Shown one piece after another: positions 1-11,684 of a stretch of 64,000 nt of DNA. Source of the DNA: Meandrina meandrites (Eukaryota; Cnidaria; Anthozoa; Scleractinia; Meandrinidae). Position numbers and translations under genes: made by a program. The stretch spans positions 3,004,201 to 3,068,200 of the forward strand of contig OY855905.1 of assembly GCA_963693305.1 (NCBI GenBank). The letters are read 5' to 3'. Under the pieces are notes generated by a model. It was not told the DNA's origin. It did not search any database and worked only from the letters and a program-made list of their open reading frames with translations. The first letter of the stretch is position 1. Each line of letters opens with the position of its first letter.

Positions 1-464
1 GGCAGGTCTACTTGGTGAAAAATTTTAAAACGACTTGCATTTGAAGTGCGTGTGCACTGATGTTTTTGTGCTCGTGTGAGGAAAATGTCACAAAAAAAAC
101 TATTTCCTTTCCCCTCCATTTATCGGCGCAAACTGGTTCCCTCCGCATTCTTTTGTTCCAAACCCGGTATTACCATCCTTCCACGACCTCACCTCAGCAC
201 ACGAACATGTTTTGCCGCCTATCGTGTAAAAATTTCGCTTGTTGTTTTGTAGTGTAATCCAGACCAAACACAATAGCCTATCAACAACGTATTGTTATCT
301 GGCATAACGACGGACGTTGGAATGCAACTTGTCATGAATTGTCCTGCCTTGAGGCAGAACATCGGCCCTTTTGAAGATTTGTCCGTTTTGACAAAATTTG
401 CCCTTCTCCAACAAGTCGTTCGCACTTGTTTTTGCCAAAAAACGTATTCGCACTTGTTTTCTGT

Positions 465-962
465 AACAAGTGACACCAGAAACTCATAAAGAGTTGAAAC
501 GTATAACGCACGTTCACAGCGTTCGAACATTCAGTTTGCCAAGTACCATATTTGGAAACACAAGGAGCTTGTACGCGAATGATTTACACACGTAACGACA
601 CGCAAGAAAATTTTCGCTTTTGCGGTAAGTCACTTGAATTCCGACCTAAACGCCGTGAATTACTCACAGAAACTAAAGAAATTCATCATGAGTATCCAAG
701 TGAAGTTCTCCGGACCATTAAATGACGATGAAACAGAGAAATTTAACCAAATTTAACTCTATTTAACCAAACAAGATTACGCCATTTAGCGCGCGCTGTG
801 AATTTAATCCAAATGTTGCAATTTTGATTGGTTGATTTTTTTCTCGTGGTTTTCCAAATATGGTACTTATTGGAAACGAATGTTCAAACGCTTTGTACAA
901 TGCGAATCATAGGGAGTTACACGTTTCAACCCTTATGGGTTTCTGGTGACACACAAGTGATG
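465..962. repeat. Foldback inverted repeat (arms 468-558 and 851-960)
   Basis: The left arm (from AAGTGACACCAGAAACTCAT) is matched in reverse complement by the right arm ending at 960 (ATGGGTTTCTGGTGACACAC), and the inner parts share the motif around ACCATATTTGG. The arms are diverged and are separated by about 290 bp with no reading frame of interest. This fits an old non-autonomous inverted-repeat transposon. The remainder of 1-1824 shows no gene. Confidence 0.6.
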
Positions 963-1824
963 AAATCTACCAATTGTTACAAAATTTGTCCCCTGGTGCG
1001 AATTGGCCCTTACACACAATTTTGGTTGTATGTATTGAATGTAAAATACAGTGAGTAATCAAACATTTATTGTACCATCATTTGGCTCTTAAAATATGCA
1101 CAGATGTTTGTCCACAGATAGTTATCATATGTTCCCAGAAGAGAGGGAGGAAGAGGTTTAAGGAAAAATGAGTGTATTTTTGGAACCAAATGGAAAGGAA
1201 TGGCTTATTAGCCATTAACATTTTTTGCACAAGGGCACTCAGTTTGAGGGATCTTGGCCAAACTGTCAAATGTCAAAGTAATTCTGTTAGGGTTCAAGAA
1301 ATTGAGGAAAACAAAATGAGTTTCGTAGTAGAGATAGATCTAGAGCTGAGTTGGCAGTGTAAGGAGGACTACCCCGTTTCTTGTCTTAAAATGCATGCTT
1401 CCATACAAACCCAAATTCCGACATATGGGAGCTTCTCATCTATCTTGTTTTGGTACTGTCACAGTAATGGTCAATTTAAACCCATGGAGCAAGGTACAGA
1501 GGATCTCTGCTGTACATAAACTCTTGGGTTTATATTAAAAGGGGATTCCCTATTATTTAATCTTCACCTGAGATGGGTGGTCTATCTTGAAAGCAATGCC
1601 ACTTGATGTCAACAATTATATTCATGGCAATTTACCTTTCAGTTCACAAACTAACACTTTACTTTCGGCTTACTCTTTAGAGCTTTTACCAGCAAGGAAA
1701 CTGTTTTTCAGGGGGAAATAATGCAAATTGGAAGATGTGTCAGTGATGTGAGCCTAATAACTGTTGATATTGTAATTATACAAGGTGATCACCAACAAAG
1801 TTAGACCACCAATGCACCTTATTA

Positions 1825-2003
1825 GCTTGGGTGTTTTGTTACCCCATTACAGACCATGTGATGATACCCTTAAGAATTCTTGCTTTCAAGTTTTTAAATA
1901 GTCACATGTATATGAATGAATAAAATAATTTAGATGGATATAGAACAATTCTCTGCAGAATATCACTGTCTTAGTCTGTAATGGGAAAACAAACCACCCA
2001 AGC
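1825..2003. mobile_element. Short TIR element (MITE-like)
   Basis: The left end GCTTGGGTGTTTTGTTACCC and the right end (reverse complement GCTTGGGTGGTTTGTTTTCC) form imperfect terminal inverted repeats, and both continue inward to CCATTACAGAC. The element is about 180 bp and non-coding. The flanks contain ATTA on both sides, but a target-site duplication is not clear. Confidence 0.6.
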
Positions 2004-2037
2004 GAATTAAGTCTATTCAGTAACATGTCCACTGTTT

Positions 2038-2280
2038 GTCACTGAGGCCTTCCAAGGGGGGGTAGCCGTGTCGCATGTTTCTGAGAACCGATGTCGCCTA
2101 GTCAAAAGCTGTAAATGTCGCTGTTGTTTTTCCGCCATTGTGTTGCTGTCGCATTGTGTCGCTGTCGCATTTTAGTGCCGTAATGATGTTGCTTGTCGCT
2201 GTTAAAATGGCCCCGTGTCGTCAGTATTCAGGGTCATGTCGCTTGTCGCTTTTACCCCTTGCAAGGCCTCGTCACTGGGG
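2038..2280. repeat. Inverted-repeat element with GTCGC-rich interior
   Basis: The ends read TCACTGAGGCCTTCCAAGGG on the left and CCTTGCAAGGCCTCGTCACT on the right, an imperfect inverted pair. The interior is a dense set of short GTCGC / TGTCGCTGTCGC units with no coding capacity. It is probably a non-autonomous element. Confidence 0.45.
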
Positions 2281-3041
2281 TGTGTAGAAAAAAAAAAATC
2301 AAAAGTAAAGTGTTTCAACTAAACACTATACTGGCAGTCATGATGTGCATCTTCATTGAGACCGAGGATCAAGACAAATAGATTGTATTATTTGTAGATT
2401 GTAATACTTAGGTGTGTAAAATATCTTTCATTGTTTTATAGCATTTTTTGATACTTTGCAATTCTCTCAAGCATTTTAATTGTTTTGTATCAGAACAAGA
2501 GACTTGAGAAACATTCATGGATGCAAAATACCAAATACAAACTTAAGAGACTACATATAGAATTAGCACTGTTGAGAAACAAATCACATGAAGATGTAAT
2601 CTCAATGTTTTGTTAATAAAAAAAAGACATTTCCAGCTTTAATGCCTGCTTATTTTGGCTGTTGGATTTCGTGCACAAGGATCAGTTTACTCAAATTCCT
2701 TAGAGTGATAAACATTTAATTTCTCCTAACAGTGACAATACATCATCAAGCAGATGGGTGATGAGAATAAAGGAATTGATCAACAAGGATCAGAGATATT
2801 GTCTTGATGTATTCCAACTTTCAGCCACTTGGGAAAAATTCAAACAAAAAAAATACATAAGCGGAAAACAATTACTGAAAGATCCAACTTTATTTGTTAA
2901 CAAGTGGCATGTACAGGCATGAATAGTTTTACAGTTGGAAATTGCAGCTGCAATATGTGACAAATCCCACTTGAATACAATCTTCCAAAAAATAAACATA
3001 CATTTTACCAGACATTCTGCAGCACTGCAGCATGCACCCAA

Positions 3042-3470
3042 GCGATGGACCACTAGAGATAACCAGAGGTGGTGGTGGGGGGGTGGAGGACTTACCAAAA
3101 AAAATCCTGCAAGGGAAATTTGTCTAAAAAAGCATCCTGCAAGCGGTTGTGGGACACTGTCAACCGGTGTCCTTTGTGAGCCTCTGCTGTTGCTTTGATG
3201 TTGCATGAATATATCAGCCAAATCACATCAAAAATGAGACCTTTAAATCAGCTGAAGAAACAATTTGTAAATTCAGGAGATATTGGGCATTAAAAACACA
3301 ACATGCAGTTTGATGAAAGTTATCCCTGCCACAAAAGATCTGCAATTTCTGCAAACCATTTTGGTTTGTTTGTGCAGTGGAGAAAAAAATCCTGCAGATG
3401 AGTAGGCCTTTAAAAAAATTCCTGCACTGTGTATTTTTTACCCCCCTCCAGTTACTTCTGATGGTCCATC
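3042..3470. mobile_element. TIR element with G-rich/C-rich subterminal tracts
   Basis: The left end GATGGACCACTAGAGATAAC is followed by a G-rich tract. The right end carries a C-rich tract and then GTTACTTCTGATGGTCCATC, giving imperfect terminal inverted repeats. The interior has the repeated phrase ATCCTGCA and no reading frame of interest. The DNA from 3471 to 4080 shows nothing recognisable. Confidence 0.5.
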
Positions 3471-4080
3471 CCTAACTAATTTCTCTTATTGATGTGCCCA
3501 CCTACATGTTCGTGTAGATGCTTCAGTAACTTATTATTTTTCAGAGTTGACAAAAATGTTCTGCACTCGTCACACGTTTCTCCCCCATGAACATGTGACA
3601 GGCGCAGTGAGTGCGTAGGAGGCTTGGTTTAGTTCAGCTTTTTATTATCTTTGACACTACAAGATTTTACTCAATTCCTGGATTTTCACATTATCTGGTT
3701 GAAAGAAAAACAATTGAGAGAGAAAAAGAAAATACTTCCCACTACAATCATTTACATTAAACCAGAAGCTATATATAGCATGATCTGACCTCTATTAGTA
3801 GCCTGAATTTCAGACATCTTGTCTGATCACTTACATGTACTCCTGAAAAGTGACCAGAGAAGATGAAACACCACATTGTAAAAATATGAAAATAAAATGT
3901 ATTCAATATGACCTTAAAGACAAACAAATCAAACGTACACAACCACAAGAATATCATTCTCTTGTTGTAAGAAATTCAGTACCAAATATAAATTATGGAG
4001 GTTCTGGTTGCAGGAGGTCAACAGTTGTCCATGTCACACATGTTACTGTCGGTAGATATTACTAATAAACGCTTAATACA

Positions 4081-7000
4081 TCAAACAATATGTGCTGGAT
4101 CCCAGATATGTTTCGTTAGATATTTCATCATGCCAAATGTCTGTATCCTCTTTCGACCTGAAAAAGAAAGAAGAGATCCAATTGACTGAGGGAAACACCA
4201 ATAAAAATAGCATCAGATACTGTAACTCAAGAACTGTAACAATAGGGGTTCACATAGTCACAACACCCACTTGCTTGTTGAGCATGTTTGAAGTCATACT
4301 ACAATCAATGACAAAATCTTGGCACAGTTGCAGCTGGTTTTTTTTTTCACTTGAAACATGAGCATATTTAGTAATGATTCCCCATCTGCTTCTTTACAAT
4401 GTTATGTAGCATGCAAAAAATAAAGGCTCCGGTTGCTGCCTATTTTGCTTACAAACTGAAACATACTGCAAAAGGAGGGGGGCGTTGGGGCCTGTAAGAA
4501 ACCGAAACACTGGACAAAAATCATGCAAAACCGAAAAACCGAAGCAAATTTTGATCAAAACCGAACATAAAATTCCGAATTCCGAAGCTCTAACCTTAAT
4601 TGGCACATCGAGATTATGAAAGAAGGAAAAAGGAGTTTTGTTTTAAGATTCTTGACATTTTTGTTCATTAATAACATGCTTAATTACACTGCTCTAACTT
4701 GCATCTTAAACTTCAAATCACGCTTCATATCGCGTGGATATCCGGAAAAAATGATACAGAAAACAACAGACAGTCGGCTCTACAACAAAAAACAAAATCA
4801 AATAAACAGATCTTGCCTTTTGTCACAACATACCACCCATCGGTGCGCAACCTTATAAATATACTCATGCTTAACCGGGATTTAATACAAAATCAGCCTT
4901 TGCTGAACTCCATCTTCACAGATCCCATTACATCCTACAAAAGAGGTAAATCTCTTAAAGACATGCTCGTTAGAGCTAAAATATGAAGGTAATGTACAGT
5001 TACACCACATCACGTTGGGAGTCAGTGAGGCCTGTCACTATTCTTTATTCATCTTCACCTCAGAGAAACCGGAAACCAAATGGGAAAAACCGAAAACCAC
5101 AGTAAGTACCAAATCCGAAAAACCACTAGTATTTTTGCCAGAAACAAAAAACCAAGTGCTAATAAAAGGAAAACCCGAAAACTGAAGAAGACACCAAAAG
5201 CGGAAAACCGCGGTTTTTTGTTGCAAAAACCGAAAACCCCAAAGCCCCCCTCCAAAAGGAGTTTGGGTGCATTGTGCTATCTAGTATTAATTGCATGGGT
5301 GCATGATGTGCCAACGACTTTTGTCATTGATGTAAGCTCCATAGCCAACTGCTTTTTGGAAAATGAGCTTGTGCAGCCCTTGCAGGAATGTAGACGAGAC
5401 TCAGGAGAGCAGCAGAAATCAAAGCTTAAGTTATTAAAGCAGACCAAATGGTTCACCTATCTTATCAGTCTATCCTATGTCAATGTCTTGACTGTCACTT
5501 TTACAATGGATGTGTGCCTAATGTAATAGGGGCACTTCTTAAAGAAAAATACTTACAATTCAGGGGATGCTTATTGTAGTGGGGAGGGTGGGGGGGGGGG
5601 GGGGGTTACTGAAAGGAGGGCGCTAAATGGAATCATTATGGTACTGGTAGGCCTAACTTCAGATACATTGTACTTTGTAGGGTCCAGGGGCCTAAACAAA
5701 GTACTTTTTGTTTAACCTAACCATTTAATTGTTAATCATCATGAGGAAGGTTTAATTCATGAGGGCCGGACATTGTTCTTACCAAAAATGTGTTGTAGTT
5801 GTTCATCACATATTGTAAATCGTTTATTTTTGGGATCCTGAAAAAAAAATACAGTGAACATTTAATTCTCATCTGATAAAATATTATTTTCTCTTAAATT
5901 ATGTTTCTCTGCATTTGTGAAACCATAGACTGCAAAACAGCCGTTAATTTGGAATCATGATCAAGCAGTCTCTAAACGCGAGATCTGGAGCCATGTCAAA
6001 CAGAGTGAGACTGGGGAGAGATGCTAAAAGATATGGCTGTGTGAGGCTCGGGTGACGACCAGCGCTTTGCGCCTTAGATAGGAGACTGTTTTAAAATGAT
6101 CTGAGAGAAAAAACGACACTGTTTTGCAGTCTAGTGAAACCAGCAAGACAATAACAATTCAGGCAATGGTACGGGGGAACCAATAATTAAAATTAAAATA
6201 TTAAATTAATATTTAAATCACAACAGTAACGACTGTTTTAGACTCCAAAAACGCAAGATCTAGAGCCAATAACAGAGAGTGAGACTGGGAGAGGTGTGAG
6301 GCTTGGGTGACGACCAGCACTTCGTGCCTTCGATATGTAACTGTTAGCGATTTTAGAGAAAAAATGACTGTTTTGCAGTCTACGACTGTTTAATGACTAA
6401 TTTTATATGGTGAATTTCAAGATAAAACTCATTAAGTAAAGCTGTGTTGTTCATTACCTCTAGTTTTCTCTCTCTGATAATTCCCCACATTTTTTTCACC
6501 ACATCACTTCTGGACATCTGGTGTCAGAAACAGCAATAATTTTATAATTATTTTTCATGTGTGACTGTTATAAAATTAAAGTTTGATTTGCAGTAATAAT
6601 TTACATCATTGTAGACTCCAGTACTAGTCAAAATACCAATATAATTAAATTCCACTTACTTTTTCTTCACCTACAACTTCTGCAAGCGCTGGTGACAAAA
6701 CCATTAGCTTTCCAAACCCTGTAAACGTCAAGTAAAGACAATTTAAACCCACTTTCAGATTTGACAAGAACTTTCCAACATTTCCCATTTCTTTTCGAGT
6801 AACAGCGATGAATAAATTATGAATTTTGATTTACCAGTAAAATCACTTGATATCAAGTCAGACTCTACACTATGCATGTAATGTGACACAATTAACTTTT
6901 TTTCTTTATGATAGTTTTGTTGAGGATAGTTTTTGCCCACATATTAGAAGAGTGTCATTTAACACCTGAAGGCAGAATGATTGCTGAATGTTGAGGGTAA

Positions 7001-10000
7001 AATTATGCTGGAGTAGCTTAATCCAGGATTTCAAGTTTCCACCCCAGTTCTCATCCCAACCAGTCTTCAGTTAACTATTAAATTGAACTATTTTGTTTGT
7101 TTGTAAATTACCTTTCTTGTTTCCACCACTTTCATTGGGTTTCTTTGTTTTAGCTGGCTTTTTTCTTTCCTGAAAAAGTTTTAATTGACCTCTGTCACTA
7201 ATGTGCCTTCAGCTAAAAAAAATGTCTCCTTCATCCTAAAAATACGTCCTGACTTATTACAAAACAAGCCACCAAGTAAACCCACCACTGGTTTCTTTGC
7301 TGTTTGCCGTCTCTTTCGGAGACCGTTCTCATTTTCATGAAGTTTACGTGCTAATTCAGCATCATTGGCATCGTGGGTATCCTTAAGAATAAAAATAAAC
7401 ATTTTTTTCAAATATCATTTAAATACTCCATTTGCAATCTTCTCCTCAAACAAATCTGTGCACGACATCTCTGAAGAAGCCACTGAGGAAATACAGTTCT
7501 GGCGTTAGTAAGTTATGTCAAGATTACTTGCTAGGAAACAGCTCGTTGGTTAGCTTGCTTTTCTCAACTGCTTAAGTTGAGTACATTACTGCAAATTATC
7601 TTTTCATTTGCTTAAAATAGCTAGGTATTGCTAGAAATACTCACATCATCTGAATCAGGATCAGCTTTACTAGATTCCTAGAATGAAAAATAAAGATATT
7701 TTGATTTTAATTTTATTTTTAAGGAAAAAAAAGTATAAAGTAAAGTAAAGAAAATACCGGTATACAGGAAAGACCTGAATACAGGAAAAAATTACAGGAA
7801 AGAAACTTATCATTAACCTTTTTTGTATCTTGTTTCATTTTCTTTGGCGAGGGCTCATCATCATCCTAAACAGGGTTAAAAAAGATCTGTCAAAAACAAA
7901 GCACAAAATAACATTTTACAGTGCATGGGTATTTTAGTGAGTCAGTCACTTTTGCAGGCTAGAGCATCTCAGGTTATGTTACATCATGTTTGTTCTGAAT
8001 AAGTTAATTTTCTTTGTAATACTTAACTACTACCAAAATTAATGGTAAACTTCATTGAAAACTATGACCAGACTTATAACCCTATAAAATAATTTTTATT
8101 CATATTTAATAAATTGTATATAGAAAGAGGAAGCTACATCAGCTCTAGCTGGTTTTCATGTGCTGTCTGAGTCCTCTATCCAGATTGAATTGGAATTTGG
8201 AGATGTTGGCTTTTAAAGCTTTTGAGAAACTCCAAACTGGAGTACTCAGTGAAAGTACTCAGAGCAAGGCGAAAAACCAACAATAAACAAACTTACAGTA
8301 ACTCACACATGGCACCAGGTTGGAACTGAATCTGTGCCACACTGGTGGAAGACAAGCACTCTCTGACCACTGTGCCATCCTAGCTACCCAGAATTTCTTC
8401 ATTTACGAGTTTTTTAGTTTCAACTTACATTAAGTGAAAATATTTCATTTTGTCTTAAATATGCAGTCAATAATAAGAGAGGATTTTTAGGAAGCATAAA
8501 TATTGGTAAGCTGTGACCAGGCAAACATAGGATGGTAGGCCTGTGGTACAACAAGTATTTGCATATGTAGATATCCAGTTCTTTTGCTTGTGGAGAGATG
8601 TACTAAAAAAATGTGCACAAAGCAAGATTTATTCCCCAATAATTAAATGATTTTACTTATTATAATTGCTACTGATTGTCAAATCCCTAACAACCTCTGA
8701 TGATTCTTCGTCTTCTTGCTCATTATCCTCTTCTTGTTGCACTCCATTCACTTCACTGGTTCCATTTTCCTGCTCTTTTTCATCCTCTGTTGATTTTTCT
8801 TGGTTTTCAATCATTTTCATCAACATTCTATCAATCTCTTTTTTCCTAAGAAAAATGGATATTAAATAAATATTTTAAAGTTTAAATTAATTTGAAATGT
8901 TCGATCTTGATTATATTTACTGGCGTATAATTTGGGTAAAAATAAGCCTTGAAATTTTCTTGGTTCAAAGGCTTTGGATTTTTCTACTTTATTTCAACTT
9001 TAAATGATACTTATTATTGGGAAGGAGTGGAGTGTGGAGTATGCATGAGAGGGTGAGTGAATTGCGTTGTATCACAAGACAGATTAAGGCTTATTAAATG
9101 AGTCATTAAACTCACTGCCAAACAACTGCACGACTTTACACATAATACACAATACACAAGCTCTGTGAGATCCTGTATGTCGCATCATAGAGAAATATTT
9201 GCATGGTCCCAAGATCGCTGCTGATCAGCTCTGGCTCAATTGGCCATGTTTTAAACGAGCAGGGGACTGGGTACGAACGTATTTTTTCTTGGTGCGAACA
9301 TTCAATATCGATTGAATTGAAAATGGGGCACGTTATCTGAAAGAGCATCCAAAAATTAGGAAATTCACCAAATTTAATGGTTATTGGTTTAAACGCAAAG
9401 GCATGGTACACTTTTAAAATAAGAGAGCTTAGTATGGATTGGAGGACGCCTGTCCCTCCAATCCATACTAAGTGTACCATGCCTTTGGGTTTAAACCAAT
9501 AACCATAAAATTTGGTGAATTTACTAATATTTGGATGCTCTTTCAGATGACGTGCCCCATTTTTCGATTCAGTCAATATTGAATGTTTGTACCGAGGAGA
9601 AAATATGCTCGTACCCAGTCCCCTGCTCGTTTAGAACATGGCTAATTTTAACTTAGCCTAAATTATTTAGCCACATATTAAACAGCCTGTAATTATTGGC
9701 TCGTGTTAAAAGCCACATTCCATAGTACTGCAGAAACATATAACTAGTGCAAGCCGTTAGCTGTCCATACCCACCCCATGGAAGGTCAATGGAAATTCCA
9801 AGGGGGTGGGGGGTCCGGTCTCAAAAGCCAAAATTTTATAAGGAGAGTATGAGGCTTAAGGTGATTCCACTCAAAAAGAAGGAGTATTTAAAATTTTCTA
9901 AGACTTGGTTCAGTTCATAACTATGTTATGAGCGTTACAAAAATGCAATAAAAAATGGGGGTCACCGTGCTCGTTTTTGTGTAACCTGGATGGCTATTAT

Positions 10001-11684
10001 AGTAAACATATGACCCACAAGGTTTATACTATGAACCCTCGTAATCCGAAAAGGGAACTATCATTTCTAGAAAAAATCATTTCTTGCGTTAAAATATCGA
10101 AGCAGTTCAACGAAATAGACTTTAATCTTACATAACAAACTATTTTAATTAAACTGGAATTAAGATTATGAAAGAAATTAAATATTTTACTGCATGCGTG
10201 CGTAAGCAGCACTACCTCAAAACGTACTTTTGGAAGCATTCAAATAAAAATATCTCAAAGTAGAGTATTTAACTTTTCTTTAAATTGCGATATATTGTAG
10301 TCAACCAGATGTCTTTTAAATTTATGCATTAAAAAATGGGGGTCACCGTGTTCGTTTACAAGAAAATGACCATTTATTTCTCTTCTGAGCTTAACCTGAA
10401 GGAAAAGCCGTAATGTTGTGTGTGCGCGCGCGCTCGTGCGCGCGCTAGATGACGCGAAAACTCATGCGCAGTAAGGATGCGCAATGCAATTCAGTGCAAT
10501 CACCTTAACTGGAAATTCCAGAGGGGTGGGGGGATTTAAATCAAAAGACCTTCCCTGGGAGGGGTATGGATATTTTCTGGAACGACACATTGTAACTGCA
10601 CAAGCAAAAAAAAAATATTTTGGTGACTGTCAAAATTATGTGTTTCATTATAAATGAGAAAGCTTATTTGTAATTTTTTGAAATTCCAAGCTACTATTCA
10701 AAACAGCTAATTAATCAATTTTGATAAATTAAGCCTTTTAAAGCTTGGCCTCTGATTTCTGCAAAAAGTATTTAAATTATGATTGGAATTGACTAATATT
10801 CAGTTGATCAGTTGGTCTTATCACTTTATAAGTTTTTTGGTTATGAAATAGTTCTAAGTTTGGAGAGGAGTACCAGTTAGAACTGTAATGAGAAACGAAA
10901 CAAGTCTGGAGATCTGGTGTATTTGTAAAGTATAATGTTTTCCAAAAATTTTCAAGATATAACCAAATTGCTCAAAGTACTTTCCTAGGATAATATTTGT
11001 ACATCTTTCACGGGTTTAAGTTGAGAGTTGGGGTACCAAGTCAAAGAAATGACAAAAAGAGAGACTTTCCTGACAGCTCATAAAAATAATTTTAAATGAA
11101 AATCAGCTAGCATATTAAACAAAGCGCCGACCGGCGACAGTTTTAAAATTCCTCCTGAAAATCGCAGTCTTTTATTCCTCATCGCTTCCGAAACAGCTGC
11201 TCTTGTGTTTACATTTATACCGCAGATTTATCCCGGCGGGATGCATTGCAACAGAAGTTAGCTACAATAAGCTTACATGTAATAGAAATTTAACGAGGAC
11301 AAATTTATCTTACTACCTCCAAAAAGAGTCTAAAAAGCACGTGTCAAATCGAAACGAATTAAATCCGCCTTTTTGCTTCGCTTCAAGCTTCTCTTTATCA
11401 ACATACCCTGAAGAACTGACTCTTCAACAAATCTGCTCTTTTACTCATACCTTCCAAGAAAGCTAACACCAAATTTATCCTCCAATTGACTCCGGACAAT
11501 TCTCGACGTCAACTGTGAAAGTTCGCCTTCCTTTAAAATGACTGCAAAAGACGACATGCAGAAGAAATTACTCCTAATAGTCTACCTTCTAAAATAGCTT
11601 ACATGCAAGCTTTTCAATGTCGTGAAATATAACTTTACCTGCTATTGCGGACTGAATTTCGGCATCTGAAGGTTCGGCCGCCAT
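4081..11684 (-). CDS. DEK_C-SWIB domain protein (UAF30/SPP27-like), 11 exons
   Basis: The minus-strand gene splices in frame from ATG (11684) to TGA (4081). Coding exons are 11684-11639, 11541-11451, 8845-8695, 7865-7818, 7677-7645, 7381-7286, 7169-7112, 6718-6660, 6517-6458, 5837-5783 and 4157-4081. The total is 774 nt (257 aa), and all introns are GT-AG with consistent phase. Residues about 5-60 read as a DEK_C domain (ILKEGELSQLTSRIV, then QLEDKFGV). Residues 60-110 are strongly acidic. Residues about 124-155 carry AELARKLHENENGLRKRR, followed by a Lys-rich linker. Residues about 175-250 form a SWIB domain (KLMVLSPALAEVVG, MSRSDVVKKMW, DPKNKRF, TFGMMKYL). The DEK_C plus SWIB architecture is known from UAF30/SPP27-like chromatin and transcription factors, so a nuclear role is expected. 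The exon joins are my own reading and no transcript was checked. The introns carry many MITE-type insertions. Confidence 0.88.
4465..5260. mobile_element. TIR element with A/C-rich ends, last intron of the DEK_C-SWIB gene
   Basis: The left end contains AAAAGGAGGGGGGCGTTGGGG-like sequence (4468-4488), and the right end has its inverted counterpart CCCCAAAGCCCCCCTCCAAAA (5239-5259). Both sub-ends are low-complexity DNA rich in AACCGAAAA. The middle holds a Penelope-type reverse transcriptase fragment, listed separately. It may be one non-autonomous element with an older insertion inside. Confidence 0.45.
4760..4986 (+). pseudogene. Penelope-like retroelement RT fragment
   Basis: A reading frame ends at 4986 with the phrases PFVTTYHPSV, LIQNQPLL, TDPITSYKRGKSLKDMLVRA. 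This string is characteristic of the region after the RT palm and before the GIY-YIG part in Penelope-like and related elements. There is no start, catalytic core or endonuclease. It is a short relic inside an intron. Confidence 0.6.
5581..5605. repeat. G-tract
   Basis: A near-uninterrupted guanine run in the last intron of the DEK_C-SWIB gene, on the strand opposite to transcription, so the pre-mRNA would carry a C-tract. No function is evident. Confidence 0.9.
5926..6133. mobile_element. MULE-type MITE copy 1 with 9-bp TSD
   Basis: The terminal inverted repeats are TAGACTGCAAAACAG on the left and CTGTTTTGCAGTCTA on the right. They are flanked by a perfect 9-bp direct repeat GTGAAACCA (5917-5925 and 6134-6142). 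The element is 208 bp and non-coding. A 9-bp duplication is typical of Mutator-like elements. It lies in an intron of the DEK_C-SWIB gene. Confidence 0.85.
6239..6382. mobile_element. MULE-type MITE copy 2 with 9-bp TSD
   Basis: This is a diverged, shorter relative of the element at 5926-6133. It shares TAGACT...GCAGTCTA ends and the internal phrases GAGTGAGACTGGG and GGGTGACGACCAGC. It is flanked by the 9-bp direct repeat CGACTGTTT (6230-6238 and 6383-6391). It lies in the same intron as copy 1. Confidence 0.82.
9239..9650. repeat. Long palindromic foldback element in intron 2 of the DEK_C-SWIB gene
   Basis: The left arm begins TTGGCCATGTTTTAAACGAG and the right arm ends CTCGTTTAGAACATGGCTAA. 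The arms pair over about 200 bp to a centre near 9450 (ATGGATTGGAGG on the left, CCTCCAATCCAT on the right). The long minus-strand reading frame across it is only the two arms read through, so I do not call it a gene. Confidence 0.8.
9760..10592. mobile_element. TIR element (TCCATACCC family), host of a nested TTAA element
   Basis: The left end has GTCCATACCCACCCCATGG and the right end has CCTGGGAGGGGTATGGATAT, an inverted pair. A shorter relative at 49083-49272 has the same ends and inner phrases (GGAAATTCC, GTGGGG, TCTCAAAAGCCAAAA). The interior is interrupted by a 653-bp TTAA-flanked element at 9856-10508. Confidence 0.7.
9856..10508. mobile_element. TTAA-flanked element (piggyBac-like MITE)
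   Basis: The ends are TTAAGGTGATT and AATCACCTTAA, so a TTAA duplication flanks GGTGATT / AATCACC inverted termini. The interior holds two direct copies of AAAAAATGGGGGTCACCGTG (near 9949 and 10331) and no ORF. The host element's relative near 49186 has a single TTAA at the matching place, which is an empty site. Confidence 0.75.

Noticed and set aside
9136..9576. Minus-strand open frame of 146 codons
   Set aside because: It lies entirely in the foldback; its two halves (FWMLFQITCPIF and similar) mirror the arms and show no domain.
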